A stretch of 32,978 nucleotides of DNA, taken from the NCBI GenBank assembly GCA_020050835.1, contig JAGVKB010000125.1:1-32978 (forward strand), written 5' to 3'. Position numbers and translations under genes: made by a program. Position 1 is the stretch's first letter; each line of letters starts with the position of its first letter. This document shows positions 1-8,900 of this stretch, in pieces. Below the pieces are notes generated by a model. It saw nothing but the letters and a program-made list of their open reading frames with translations. It did no database searches and was not told the origin of the DNA. The DNA comes from Candidatus Obscuribacterales bacterium (lineage in GTDB: Bacteria > Cyanobacteriota > Vampirovibrionia > Obscuribacterales > Obscuribacteraceae).

Positions 1-444
<444 letters not shown>

Positions 445-474
445 ACGGCGGCTCAATTACGAGTCGCCGTTTTA
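445..474 (+). terminator. Intrinsic terminator after 16S
   Basis: A 10-bp stem (ACGGCGGCTC 445-454 with GAGTCGCCGT 461-470, one G-U pair) encloses a 6-base loop and is followed by a short T run. It sits ~235 bases past the 16S end and before the oppositely oriented gene at 586-1752. This implies that the rRNA transcript ends here without a 23S gene. Confidence 0.75.
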
Positions 475-585
475 GTACTTTCGATTACAAGTTCGATTTG
501 TTTTTCCATTGTTGTGGACGACTTGTGAAAGTGTCGCGGCATTGAACTGCGAGATCGGAACCAGTATTTCGGTCAGTCAATGCAG

Positions 586-1752
586 TTATGGTGCCTGGGA
601 ATCGCCAACGCTTGCTTCAGAGGAAATCATTTGGAGCAATTTATTGCGCGTCTTTTCGATTGCTGGACTGCTTGGATTTGCTCTGTACGCACGTTCAATT
701 GCTGCAACGGCTCCGGCCAGATCCTTTCGCTGGAGGTAGCGATTTACTTCTTCGAGCTGCTCCTTTGTGTCTTGGTCTCCGGTAGAACTGTTCGTTGTGT
801 CCGAAGAGAAATTAGTAACTAGATGCTGTGAAGGTATTCCACTGCGTGGCAAAATTCGTGCCCATGTAATGAGGTAGTCTCGAGAGTGGTTGCTGAGTCT
901 AGGCAGTCGGGTGAGCTCTAACGCCGTGTTGGTACTTTCAAATATATGGAGGCGCTCAACTATGTAAGAAGGAACATTGAGATCTACCGGATGGGCGAGT
1001 TTTAAATCGAGTGTGGTGCCGACTGGAAAGATTGATTCACTTCCTTTCTGCACGATTGGATCTAAGATTGTCAGCCCTGCACCTTCCCATGCCCCTCGAA
1101 TTGCTCCGCGGACGTAGTGCTTGTTTTCGGACAGAACGCCGCCGATTAGAGCTCCTGTTCCAGTCGTGATCGCTAGACTTAATCCACCACTTCCGATTGC
1201 AGCAGGTATTACAAGTCTATTTGCGGTCATTAAAATGCCTCGCAGCTTCTGCCGTTTAGTTCGTTCGAGTGACAACTGAGGAAGCTCGGTATTCGCGGCA
1301 TCTGAGATCCAATCAAGGAGAAAGTTCATGTTGCCGACACGCGCGCCATAAAACAACACCATAATCTTGCCGTTTTGCTGAAATCTTGCAGCGGGACTCG
1401 AGCGTTCCACCATTCCATACAGGACAGTTCCGGTTGGAAGTAGCCTTCCGAGACCACCTTCCGGCGGAGAGATAACGTGAGCGAGCACGAGGTCGCCTGC
1501 CATGTTAAACGATGAGTTGAGTGGAGTAAGTAATAGGGCACGTAAACTCGCTTCTTTTGCATGAAAGCGAAAGTGCTTACTGGCGCGACTCTGAAAAATG
1601 AATTTGTTAGTTAGACCTACCGGCGATTGAGTTTCGCATGGTGGCATCGGTTGTCCGAGTGCAGGGGTAGGTATAGCAGGAATGCAAGCCGCGAGGGCTA
1701 GTGCAGTGGCCAAGCTTTGGGTAAGTAGGAATGAATCGTTCTTGAGGTTCAT
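586..1752 (-). CDS. Exported protein of unknown function, possible lipoprotein
   Basis: I do not recognise the family. The 388-residue product has a hydrophobic N-terminal signal. Residues 20-23 read L-A-A-C, a good lipobox, so it may be a lipoprotein cut before Cys23. A signal peptidase I site near PALG-Q (about residue 34) is the alternative. The middle has a glycine-rich hydrophobic stretch (about 195-225) followed by a FPVGTTLDLKL segment. The last ~60 residues look like one or two TPR-type helical hairpins (KEQLEEVNRYLQRKDLAGA...). The ATG start has no clear Shine-Dalgarno sequence. The gene is alone on its strand between the 16S terminator and the polysaccharide genes. Export is well supported; function is unknown. 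Confidence 0.75.
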   Translation of the reverse strand: MNLKNDSFLLTQSLATALALAACIPAIPTPALGQPMPPCETQSPVGLTNKFIFQSRASKHFRFHAKEASLRALLLTPLNSSFNMAGDLVLAHVISPPEGGLGRLLPTGTVLYGMVERSSPAARFQQNGKIMVLFYGARVGNMNFLLDWISDAANTELPQLSLERTKRQKLRGILMTANRLVIPAAIGSGGLSLAITTGTGALIGGVLSENKHYVRGAIRGAWEGAGLTILDPIVQKGSESIFPVGTTLDLKLAHPVDLNVPSYIVERLHIFESTNTALELTRLPRLSNHSRDYLITWARILPRSGIPSQHLVTNFSSDTTNSSTGDQDTKEQLEEVNRYLQRKDLAGAVAAIERAYRANPSSPAIEKTRNKLLQMISSEASVGDSQAP

Positions 1753-1990
1753 TTGTTCGCCGATCGGTGATGTTTAGCAGTTATGTAAGAGAGTCGTCAA
1801 CTACTGCTTTGGTAGACGTTTGGACGAACCTGGCACCTAAAGAAATGCTCGAGACAAGAGTGTATCAAATAGCAGTGCCTCTCACTATGAATCGGGCTGA
1901 AGCCAAGTCCATTCCACAGTTTCGAATTGTTTGCACTCAATTGCTTGCCATTCTGCTTTTGGTGCGACTCCTACAGGCCATCAATCTCCC

Positions 1991-3136
1991 TTACGATATT
2001 GCAGAGGTAAGTACCGGCTCCTGAAGCCTACTAAGAATGTTTGTATAAAGTTGGCTGGTTGCTGCAATTTGCTGACGCAATGTGAAATTCTCCAGGGCAC
2101 GCTTTTGTCCAGCTTGCCCTAGTGCTATGCGCAGGGCTCGGTCTGAGAGTAATCGGGAAATCGCCCGTATGAGCTCGTCTACATCTCCAGGTGGAACTGT
2201 CAGTCCTGTGTACTGATCTTGGCTGATCCAGGGAACACCTGTCGGAAGAGAAGTATTAACAACGGGAACACCTGAAAGCATTGCCTCTACCTGTACAAGT
2301 CCATAACACTCTGTTTTTTGAGTAGACGGCAGGACGAAGACATCGCAAGCTCTGTAAAAATGTGCCAGTTCTACGTCAGAAACTCTTCCTACAAAGTGTA
2401 CTTTTCCGCCCAAGCCCAGGTTTTCAGCAAGATGTTTGAGTTCTCCTTCTAATGGGCCCTCGCCAACAATAACCAGGTTTGCATCAATTTTCTTCATTGC
2501 CTTTAGTAGAACGTCGCAGCCCTTGTAATAAACTAGGCGGCCGACGAATAGGACCAAAGGTGCTCCATAGCGTTGGCGCAAATTTTGAATGGTGACTTCA
2601 TTCACGGCATCCGAAGCAAACAGAGATTCGTCGATGCCAAGGGGGATGACTTGGCATTTTTCCCTGTTTTGAGCCAGGATCGGTACATTATCGATCATGG
2701 CTGGTGAGGGGACTATGATAGCGTCGATGTCCTTGAAGAGAGGCCAGAGCATAACTAGCTGCGCCGCATTGACGACAGGATAACGCTGCATTTCATGGTA
2801 CCAGGTTGCAACAGTTGCCTTGGCGTCAGGACGGAGTGTCAGGTGTCCAAGAGTGGCAAGTGGACATGGAAGATGATAGTGCACTATGTCTGCTTTCGTG
2901 CCGGCTAGATGGTGTATGAACGACCTAGAAAGTGGACGTCCGGCAATTGAAAGTGGTCCTCCTGCTCGAGTTACAGGTACTCCGTTTACGGTTTCAATCT
3001 GTACGCCTCGTCCATGCTTGCTGCATAGCACGTCTACGTTATGGTTACTTTTCAGTCCGTCGACCAAGTTCATAACTGCGCGCTCGACCCCACCGAGCTC
3101 GGAATAGAACATACAGATATGACGAATACTAATCAT
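1991..3136 (-). CDS. GT4-family glycosyltransferase
   Basis: A retaining GT-B glycosyltransferase that would transfer a sugar from a nucleotide donor to a lipid-linked oligosaccharide on the cytoplasmic face. The N-terminal acceptor domain opens with the usual SELGGVERAV loop. The C-terminal donor domain has LFVGRLVYYKGCDVLLKA, IVGEGPL and the EX7E motif (E-CYGLVQV-E), followed by SGVPVV. I chose the ATG at 3136 because MISIRH... matches the family N-terminus; a TTG at 3148 is also in frame. It follows the phosphoglycosyl transferase gene (3170-3898) by 21-33 bases on the same strand, so the two are probably co-transcribed, and this enzyme may add an early sugar. Donor and acceptor cannot be read from sequence. 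Confidence 0.93.
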   Translation of the reverse strand: MISIRHICMFYSELGGVERAVMNLVDGLKSNHNVDVLCSKHGRGVQIETVNGVPVTRAGGPLSIAGRPLSRSFIHHLAGTKADIVHYHLPCPLATLGHLTLRPDAKATVATWYHEMQRYPVVNAAQLVMLWPLFKDIDAIIVPSPAMIDNVPILAQNREKCQVIPLGIDESLFASDAVNEVTIQNLRQRYGAPLVLFVGRLVYYKGCDVLLKAMKKIDANLVIVGEGPLEGELKHLAENLGLGGKVHFVGRVSDVELAHFYRACDVFVLPSTQKTECYGLVQVEAMLSGVPVVNTSLPTGVPWISQDQYTGLTVPPGDVDELIRAISRLLSDRALRIALGQAGQKRALENFTLRQQIAATSQLYTNILSRLQEPVLTSAIS

Positions 3137-3169
3137 GGTCTTGGTCAAACTAGAGGGGGACTTTGCTGA

Positions 3170-3898
3170 TCACGGCAGGATTATGGAGGATAATGTGATG
3201 CTACAGAAACACAATAGTTCCACAAGGCCACCTATTGCCGCCGTAATGGTTACGGTGCGGCACAAGCATATGGTTTGGAGAAGTATTTGAAAGTCTTGCT
3301 GAAAAGTTAGGTTTGACTCATAGCTATCATTCAGTGCAAAACGTTCGCAATAGTGCATCTTGCGGTTCCGGCGAACCTGCTCAAGCCCAGTCAAGCCAGG
3401 TTTTGCATTCGGTTGGAAGCCAGGATAGTGGGAGTCGAAGTCAAGATTCGATTCTAGAAATTCTGTCTCTATCGTCGATAGAGGACGAGGTCCAATCAGG
3501 CTCATATCGCCTGTTAGCACATTCCAGAGCTGTGGCAGCTCATCTAACTTGGTTCGCCGGAAGAATCTTCCTGTTCGAGTTAGGCGGGTATCGTTTTCCA
3601 AAGTTAGAAAGCTTCCAATCTCTGATCCAAGTTGCATGGAGCGTAGCTTGTACATGTTAAATTCCCGACCGCCCTGGCCGATTCGCTTCTGTCTGAATAT
3701 TGGAGAACCAGGACTCTCAAAAATTATTAGGATGGATGTCAAGATCAAAATCGGCAGGCACACGACTAATGCTACGCTCGCAAATACAACATCTAACCAG
3801 CGTTTTGCGAACCGGGCATAAAAGCTTTCCTGTTCTAGCTCGAGTGAACCAATCAGCATTCCAAGTCTGTCCTGGACTGACCCAGAAGGTTGAAGCAT
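3170..3898 (-). CDS. Monotopic phosphoglycosyl transferase (bacterial sugar transferase)
   Basis: Likely the initiating enzyme of the locus. It would transfer a sugar-1-phosphate from a UDP-sugar to undecaprenyl phosphate at the inner membrane. The 242-residue protein has the short-form architecture: a membrane helix at about 36-60 preceded by KRWLD, then SPIFRQKRIG, YKLRSM (83-88), the catalytic Asp-Glu dyad in TKLDELPQLWN (D119, E120) and SLIGPRP (133-139). An unusual feature is that the last ~28 residues form a very hydrophobic tail (from about T215 to P242) where this family normally ends in a short basic stretch. A late frameshift or a real extra membrane anchor are both possible. The ATG is preceded by GGGGA at a good distance. 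It faces the wza-like gene across a 327-base divergent promoter region. Confidence 0.93.
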   Translation of the reverse strand: MLQPSGSVQDRLGMLIGSLELEQESFYARFAKRWLDVVFASVALVVCLPILILTSILIIFESPGSPIFRQKRIGQGGREFNMYKLRSMQLGSEIGSFLTLENDTRLTRTGRFFRRTKLDELPQLWNVLTGDMSLIGPRPLSTIETEFLESNLDFDSHYPGFQPNAKPGLTGLEQVRRNRKMHYCERFALNDSYESNLTFQQDFQILLQTICLCRTVTITAAIGGLVELLCFCSITLSSIILP

Positions 3899-4225
3899 AC
3901 TAATTCCCCGCGTGTTTCCCTGCTACTATCCAGGCTGATTATTCCCGATCGTTAAGAGCTTCAAACCGAGAGCGCGACAGGCGGAAAGACAAGAGATTTT
4001 GCGTTAATAAGAGGGTTGCCAGTATTTTGACGGGGACCGAAAGAATCCGAGATTCCGGTTTGAAGCGAATGTTGCTAAAAGTTTCTTATTTTTGTGGGAG
4101 TAGTGAGGCCAAGTAAGGGTTTGCGGTTTTAGGAGTGAATCGAACATCCCAGCCGGAGAATTGCCAAACTGCATCAAAGCACCGATCGGTCTGTAGAATG
4201 TTAGGTGCATGGAGCATGAACTGTA
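3899..4225. other. Divergent intergenic region between PGT and wza-like operons
   Basis: There are 327 bases without a convincing gene; the short frames inside lack family resemblance. The region must carry promoters for both the leftward sugar-transferase operon and the rightward export operon. A perfect 10-bp palindrome ACCGATCGGT lies at 4181-4190, immediately before a TAGAAT (4193-4198) that could serve as a -10 box for the wza-like gene. This is a suggestion from sequence only. Confidence 0.5.
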
Positions 4226-5578
4226 GTGTACAGAGCATTTTTGGTATTCCTAAGCCTGATTCTGATTTCTGTGTGGACTCCGGGAATCTCATACCTCCCT
4301 GCAGAAGCGGACAACTTGGTTCCGATCAGCGAGGCTGACAAGCCGGATGCTCAGCTAGCCGGAGTAAACTCGGACGCGCAGCCCGACCAGAACCAATCGC
4401 CTCATTCTCCCGGAGACGGTCGTTCGCTTGCTGCGGCCGACACCCCAGCTATTCGGCTCTTCCCAGCTCCGCAGACAGGGCGTTCTGATGAAGGGGTCCA
4501 AACTTCTGGTCTGGGATTGTTGCCTGATTATGTTCTTGGACCTGGCGATGAACTAGCCATTCGCGACATGTCGTCTATTGAGGCAAGTACGCTTCCGCCA
4601 CTTCCAAATCAACGTGTTTTGAATGATGGAACTGTAATTGTTCCGCCGGTAGGTGTCTTATGCGTTGCTGGACTGACCTTGAGCCAAGCAAACGAATTGG
4701 TTAACGAGAAGGCTCGTCGATTTATTGTCAGCCCGGGAATCTACATTGCGGTCTCGAATCCTCGCCCGACGTCTGTTTATGTACTTGGTGAGGTCGTTAA
4801 TCCCGGACTATACTCATCCGCTGGCAGCGTCTCAACCCCGGAAGGTGGAGCGGCTGGTTCTAATGCTGCTGGCTCGCCCGGCTTGTTGACTGTCAGCGCC
4901 GCATTACAGCGGGCGGGAGGACTGACTGAGTATGCAAATGTACGTCAGATTCAAGTGACTCGATTGAGTTCAAAGAAGCCTTTAGTTTGCGATGCATGGA
5001 AGCTATTGACAGAGGGAGATGCCAGCCAGGATCCATTGCTTCTAGCTGGTGACGTAGTCTATGTGCCAAAGGGGGGAGATGGGTACAATCCCAAGCCTTT
5101 TGGATTAGTAGCCGATCAGCATCGGCCGGTTCGGGTATGGGGCGCAGTGAATAAGCCTGGGCTGTATGAAGCGAAAGCCGGAGACGACATTTTGTCGGTA
5201 ATAAGCGAGGCGGGCGGGTTTCAGAAGCACGCTAATACAAAGGCTGTCATGCTAAGTAGACTGAACAGGGATGGAACGGTAACAACTGAGAAGGTAAATA
5301 TTCCTGACGCGCTAACCGATGCCGATGCGGCGGCTAGAGTACACGTGAGTCCTGGTGATGTAGTAGTAGTTAACTGGTCGTTGAAAAAGGAAAGCGGGTC
5401 AAAGGCTGGGGTTGGCCTTGTGACATTTGTAGTCTTTGCGTTGATATATGCATTGAACTATCGGTTCAATAGAGGATTGAATCAACAGAATTTTGGATTT
5501 AACCAGCAATTACAGCAGTCAGGGGCACGGGTGGCTCCGGTGTCGGGGGGAGCAGGTGGCAATGCGGTATTACCATAA
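4226..5578 (+). CDS. Wza-like polysaccharide export protein (Poly_export + SLBB)
   Basis: Periplasmic/outer-membrane polysaccharide export protein of the Wza/OPX class. Residues 1-27 form a signal sequence. A Pro/Asp/Gln-rich linker leads to the Poly_export domain (about 103-195, starting YVLGPGDELAI and including LNDGTVIVPPVG), then SLBB domains (VYVLGEVVNPGLYS, about 183-196; VRVWGAVNKPGLYEA, about 306-320). A hydrophobic helix (about 393-412) lies near the C-terminus. There is no lipobox Cys, unlike classical Wza, and an in-frame TGA at 4217 rules out a longer N-terminus. The start is GTG at 4226, with GGAG at 4211-4214. It heads the rightward operon with the Wzc-like and GT2 genes and should work with the Wzc-like protein 120 bases downstream. 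Confidence 0.92.
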   Translation: MYRAFLVFLSLILISVWTPGISYLPAEADNLVPISEADKPDAQLAGVNSDAQPDQNQSPHSPGDGRSLAAADTPAIRLFPAPQTGRSDEGVQTSGLGLLPDYVLGPGDELAIRDMSSIEASTLPPLPNQRVLNDGTVIVPPVGVLCVAGLTLSQANELVNEKARRFIVSPGIYIAVSNPRPTSVYVLGEVVNPGLYSSAGSVSTPEGGAAGSNAAGSPGLLTVSAALQRAGGLTEYANVRQIQVTRLSSKKPLVCDAWKLLTEGDASQDPLLLAGDVVYVPKGGDGYNPKPFGLVADQHRPVRVWGAVNKPGLYEAKAGDDILSVISEAGGFQKHANTKAVMLSRLNRDGTVTTEKVNIPDALTDADAAARVHVSPGDVVVVNWSLKKESGSKAGVGLVTFVVFALIYALNYRFNRGLNQQNFGFNQQLQQSGARVAPVSGGAGGNAVLP

Positions 5579-5698
5579 TAGAGCACAGGTATAAAGTCAA
5601 AATTACTGTGAGAACAAATGGTCGCTGATTTTAGAAGCTAGCCGAATAGCATAGCTAGGTATGCTTTGTTTGGTAGATGAAGTGCCAGGCAAAGCAGG

Positions 5699-7783
5699 AT
5701 GTGGGGAATGGAACAAGACAACTCAATGCCATTAAGTAGTTTGATGAGAAGAGTGCCTACTCAGTTTTTTCTACCGGGTGCAGTCTTCCTTGCTGTCGTG
5801 ATGATTGGTTGCGTCCTCACCGCACTTCAGCCAAAACTGTACGAGGCACAAGCTCGAATATGGGTGCAACCGAGAAGTCAAACTTCTCAAAAGCAAGAAA
5901 TTCTTCCACCATTATCTACATTTTTCACAAGTCCACTTGTAACCGCCTCGGAAATCATTAAGTCGGGAGTTGTACTTAAAGAGGCTGTAGAGATACTTCG
6001 CAGAGAAAAGGTTGTTCCCGTTCCTGCGCAAGATGAAATTGCAAGTCACCTCACAGCTTCTCCTGTAACTAATGCTGATGTCCTTAAGGTCGCATACACG
6101 TCGACAAACAATCAGCAAGCCAGCACGATTTTGCAGGCTATCCTTGAGGCGTTCGAACAAGTCGGGAATGTCCAATCTGAAGGAAGTGCAACTAAGTATC
6201 GAGTGTCCATGGAGAAACACGTTGATATGCTTCGTAAACGCTCTAACGAAGATAGAAAAGCACTTAAGGAGTTCAAAGATCGCAACCAAGCTGTCAGTCT
6301 TCCTGAGCAGGTAAGCAGTCTTCTAAAGCAATCTGCGGCCTCGGAGGCGGAGATTGAGAAATACAAACTGAGAATCGCAGAGATGCGGAGCAAGATAGAT
6401 TATCTGCATTCTCAATTGGGATTAGGTCCAGAAGACGCTCTCTTGGCATACAAGCTTTCTCAGGATGAGGGTTTGACAGTACTTCGGAAAAAGATGGCTC
6501 TGGATAGAGCTCGATTGGTAAGTTTACGTGGGGCGTATCGCGACGAGCACCCGTACATTAAGGAATTAAATACTGCAATCGCGGCAGCAAAGGCTGAAGT
6601 TGAGCAACGCGTTAAGGCTTTGGGCGTAGAGTCGGGTCGGGAGATTGATACGGACAGATTGTCCAGCGACGATGCGGTTCGTCAGAAGTTGCTGGAGGAT
6701 ATGGTGTCGGCGCGCTCCGAGGAAATTTCGGCTCAATCTGGGCTAACTCAGACTGTGTCGTTATTGGCTGACACGAATGCCCGCCTTGCCAACATTCCGG
6801 CTGCACAGGTTCAGCTTGCAGAGCTTGGTCGCAAAGAAACTGTATCTTCTGAAGCACTTTCAGATGCTGAGCGTAGTGTACATAATGCACAGCTTAATGA
6901 GACCGTGGCTTCTTATTCTGCCAACACTCGAGTTATCGATTGGCCCACACCGCCGAAATCGCCTAAGTATCCGAATGTACCGCTTAACGTTGGACTTAGT
7001 GTATTAATTGGTTTGATGTTTGCTGTGCTCGCGTTACTTGCTGGTCCCGTTGTCTGGAGACCAAGTGAAGTTCAGAGAATACTGAACCTACCGATCATTG
7101 ATTGGATGAAGCAATTACCCTGCAATGGTGCATTGCCGGCCTCTATAATCCCGCTGCATCGCCTTCGCTTAGGGATGCAGCATCTTTTATCGAGCGAGAG
7201 AAAGTGCATAGTAGTAACAAGTCCCGATCGAGAGGATGGCAAGACACTGATTGCCAGCTCCTTGGCTATTGGCTTTGCAGAGAGCGGACTAAGGGTACTG
7301 TTAATAGACGCAAACCTGGAACGTCCGGGATTACACCGAGTCTTTGGTATACCTGCTGGTCCGGGATTGACTGACTATCAAATTGCGGAAGGAGCGGACT
7401 CAATCCTACGTAACTCGCGTGCTTATCCTTCGCTTGCAATAATCTCGAGGGGAAACACCGAGGCACGCTTCGGCAGTCTTACTTCGACGAAACTGAGGGA
7501 ACTTATCCGCGCACACAGCTCGAAGGCGGATGTTATTATCGTTGACACGCCTGCATTTAAGGACTCGCCAGATTCTTTGTCAATGCTTCAAGCTTCCGAT
7601 CTGTTGCTGGTGGTAGTCAGTCTGAATCATACGAGCCGCACTTCAATCAAAGTATTTCAATCGCAACTTCGGCACTGTCAGCTTGCTGCCGCCGGGGTGG
7701 TTCTAGTCGGGACCACTGATAGGGCTGTGGTTGGGGTATTGCAAGCCGAAGAGCAAAATGAACTTGAAGAGGCGTCCGTCTGA
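5699..7783 (+). CDS. Wzc-like polysaccharide co-polymerase with BY-kinase-type ATPase domain
   Basis: Inner-membrane chain-length regulator fused to a cytoplasmic ATPase. The first transmembrane helix is at about 24-43 and begins the Wzz domain. A long periplasmic coiled-coil region spans about 160-400. The second membrane helix is at about 430-450, preceded by the typical Pro-rich PTPPKSPKYPNVPLN. The ATPase domain has Walker A TSPDREDGKT (507-516), Walker A' VLLIDANLERPG (D537) and Walker B VIIVDTPAF (D616). The C-terminus ends NELEEASV with no tyrosine cluster, so the autophosphorylated tail of proteobacterial Wzc is missing. The ATG at 5699 is used, and ATG 5708 is an alternative. It lies between the wza-like and GT2 genes; no Wzb-type phosphatase is in the window. 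Confidence 0.93.
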   Translation: MWGMEQDNSMPLSSLMRRVPTQFFLPGAVFLAVVMIGCVLTALQPKLYEAQARIWVQPRSQTSQKQEILPPLSTFFTSPLVTASEIIKSGVVLKEAVEILRREKVVPVPAQDEIASHLTASPVTNADVLKVAYTSTNNQQASTILQAILEAFEQVGNVQSEGSATKYRVSMEKHVDMLRKRSNEDRKALKEFKDRNQAVSLPEQVSSLLKQSAASEAEIEKYKLRIAEMRSKIDYLHSQLGLGPEDALLAYKLSQDEGLTVLRKKMALDRARLVSLRGAYRDEHPYIKELNTAIAAAKAEVEQRVKALGVESGREIDTDRLSSDDAVRQKLLEDMVSARSEEISAQSGLTQTVSLLADTNARLANIPAAQVQLAELGRKETVSSEALSDAERSVHNAQLNETVASYSANTRVIDWPTPPKSPKYPNVPLNVGLSVLIGLMFAVLALLAGPVVWRPSEVQRILNLPIIDWMKQLPCNGALPASIIPLHRLRLGMQHLLSSERKCIVVTSPDREDGKTLIASSLAIGFAESGLRVLLIDANLERPGLHRVFGIPAGPGLTDYQIAEGADSILRNSRAYPSLAIISRGNTEARFGSLTSTKLRELIRAHSSKADVIIVDTPAFKDSPDSLSMLQASDLLLVVVSLNHTSRTSIKVFQSQLRHCQLAAAGVVLVGTTDRAVVGVLQAEEQNELEEASV

Positions 7784-7917
7784 CCTTCTTCGAATAACCA
7801 CAGATATTAGCCCGATGTAGCTTCAATTGGACCAGATTGTTGCGCGTGTAAACGAGCTAGGGAGCAAGAGAGTCATAATTAGTAGAGTTAGTTGGAGTTA
7901 GCGCAGAGATCTGCTAA

Positions 7918-8787
7918 ATGGACTATCGCGTGAGTATTCTCATTTGTACGCGCAATCGGGCCGATTCCCTATTGCGGGCCATTTCTTCAATTGATAGATC
8001 AACGATTCGTCCCCATGAGGTTATCGTCTCTGACGACAGTACTGACAATTCAACTCAACTAGCCGTAAGGGGACTCAAAGTCGTCTACTGTAAGGGTCCC
8101 TGTCGAGGATTGGGTGCTAACAGAAATCATGCTCTTAAGCATGCAACTGGTAGTTTTGTCTTATTCCTCGATGACGATGCGATGCTTGGAGAAAGATTTC
8201 TGGAGGAAGTAAGAGCTTGCTTTATTGATGACAGTGATCCTAGGACTTACATAATCACTGGGATCGAAGAACTAGAAGATGGCAAATTGATTCATCCTTC
8301 CGAGCAGAGTTTCCTAGGGTTTCAACAGGTTCGTTATCTTGATGTGATTGGACTCTCAACTGTTGTCATTAACAGCGCCATCTTTCCAATTGAGCTCTTT
8401 TCACAGGTGTTGTTTGATGAGCGCTTAGTGTACGGTTGCGATGAGGTAGATCTCACCACACGAGCTGTCACCAAAGGGTTCCGTATTGCGTTGTGCGGTA
8501 CTGCTATAAATAGACATTTTAGAGCCGGATCTAATCGTGATTTCTACAAGCCATATACCAATGCGTCGCGTATCTATGTGACCGCTAAAAGATATCTTTT
8601 TACCGAAAAGTCTATGCTCAAAGGATTCGCGTTCTTGATTCTTGCGCCACTACACTTACTCGCTGGGAATGTTAGACGATTGGGGCTTTACGGTATACCT
8701 GAGTCGATGCGCTCAATTAGTCTATCCTTGACTTATCTGAGTTCGTTTGTAAATGAGTATCGGAGTGCAGGCGCCGATAAATCCTAA
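7918..8787 (+). CDS. GT2-family glycosyltransferase
   Basis: A GT-A fold glycosyltransferase of 289 residues. The N-terminus VSILICTRNRADSLLRAI and HEVIVSDDSTDNST form the nucleotide-binding part. VLFLDDDAML carries the metal-binding DxD. The second acidic motif (GCDEVDLTTRA) is the expected position of the catalytic base. The C-terminal third is basic with a hydrophobic stretch (MLKGFAFLILAPLHLLAG), suggesting membrane association. It is the third gene of the wza/wzc-like operon, 134 bases after the Wzc-like gene, and converges on the GT4 gene ending at 8901. The sugar specificity cannot be determined. Confidence 0.92.
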   Translation: MDYRVSILICTRNRADSLLRAISSIDRSTIRPHEVIVSDDSTDNSTQLAVRGLKVVYCKGPCRGLGANRNHALKHATGSFVLFLDDDAMLGERFLEEVRACFIDDSDPRTYIITGIEELEDGKLIHPSEQSFLGFQQVRYLDVIGLSTVVINSAIFPIELFSQVLFDERLVYGCDEVDLTTRAVTKGFRIALCGTAINRHFRAGSNRDFYKPYTNASRIYVTAKRYLFTEKSMLKGFAFLILAPLHLLAGNVRRLGLYGIPESMRSISLSLTYLSSFVNEYRSAGADKS

Positions 8788-8900
8788 TCCAGTTGGTCAG
8801 GTGGAGCATTCATTTGTTCAGCCTGACTGAAATGTAGTGCTAAAAGAAGTTTGGTCAAACGGGATTGAAATGAGCCTTTACTCTACTTCGAATGCTTCAG

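Noticed and set aside
1767-2024. 85-residue forward open frame
   Set aside because: It overlaps the 3' end of the GT4 gene on the other strand, has no ribosome site and no family resemblance.
8788-8900. Possible bidirectional terminator between convergent genes
   Set aside because: Only a TCAGG/CCTGA pair with a 20-base loop and no T run was seen; too weak to call.
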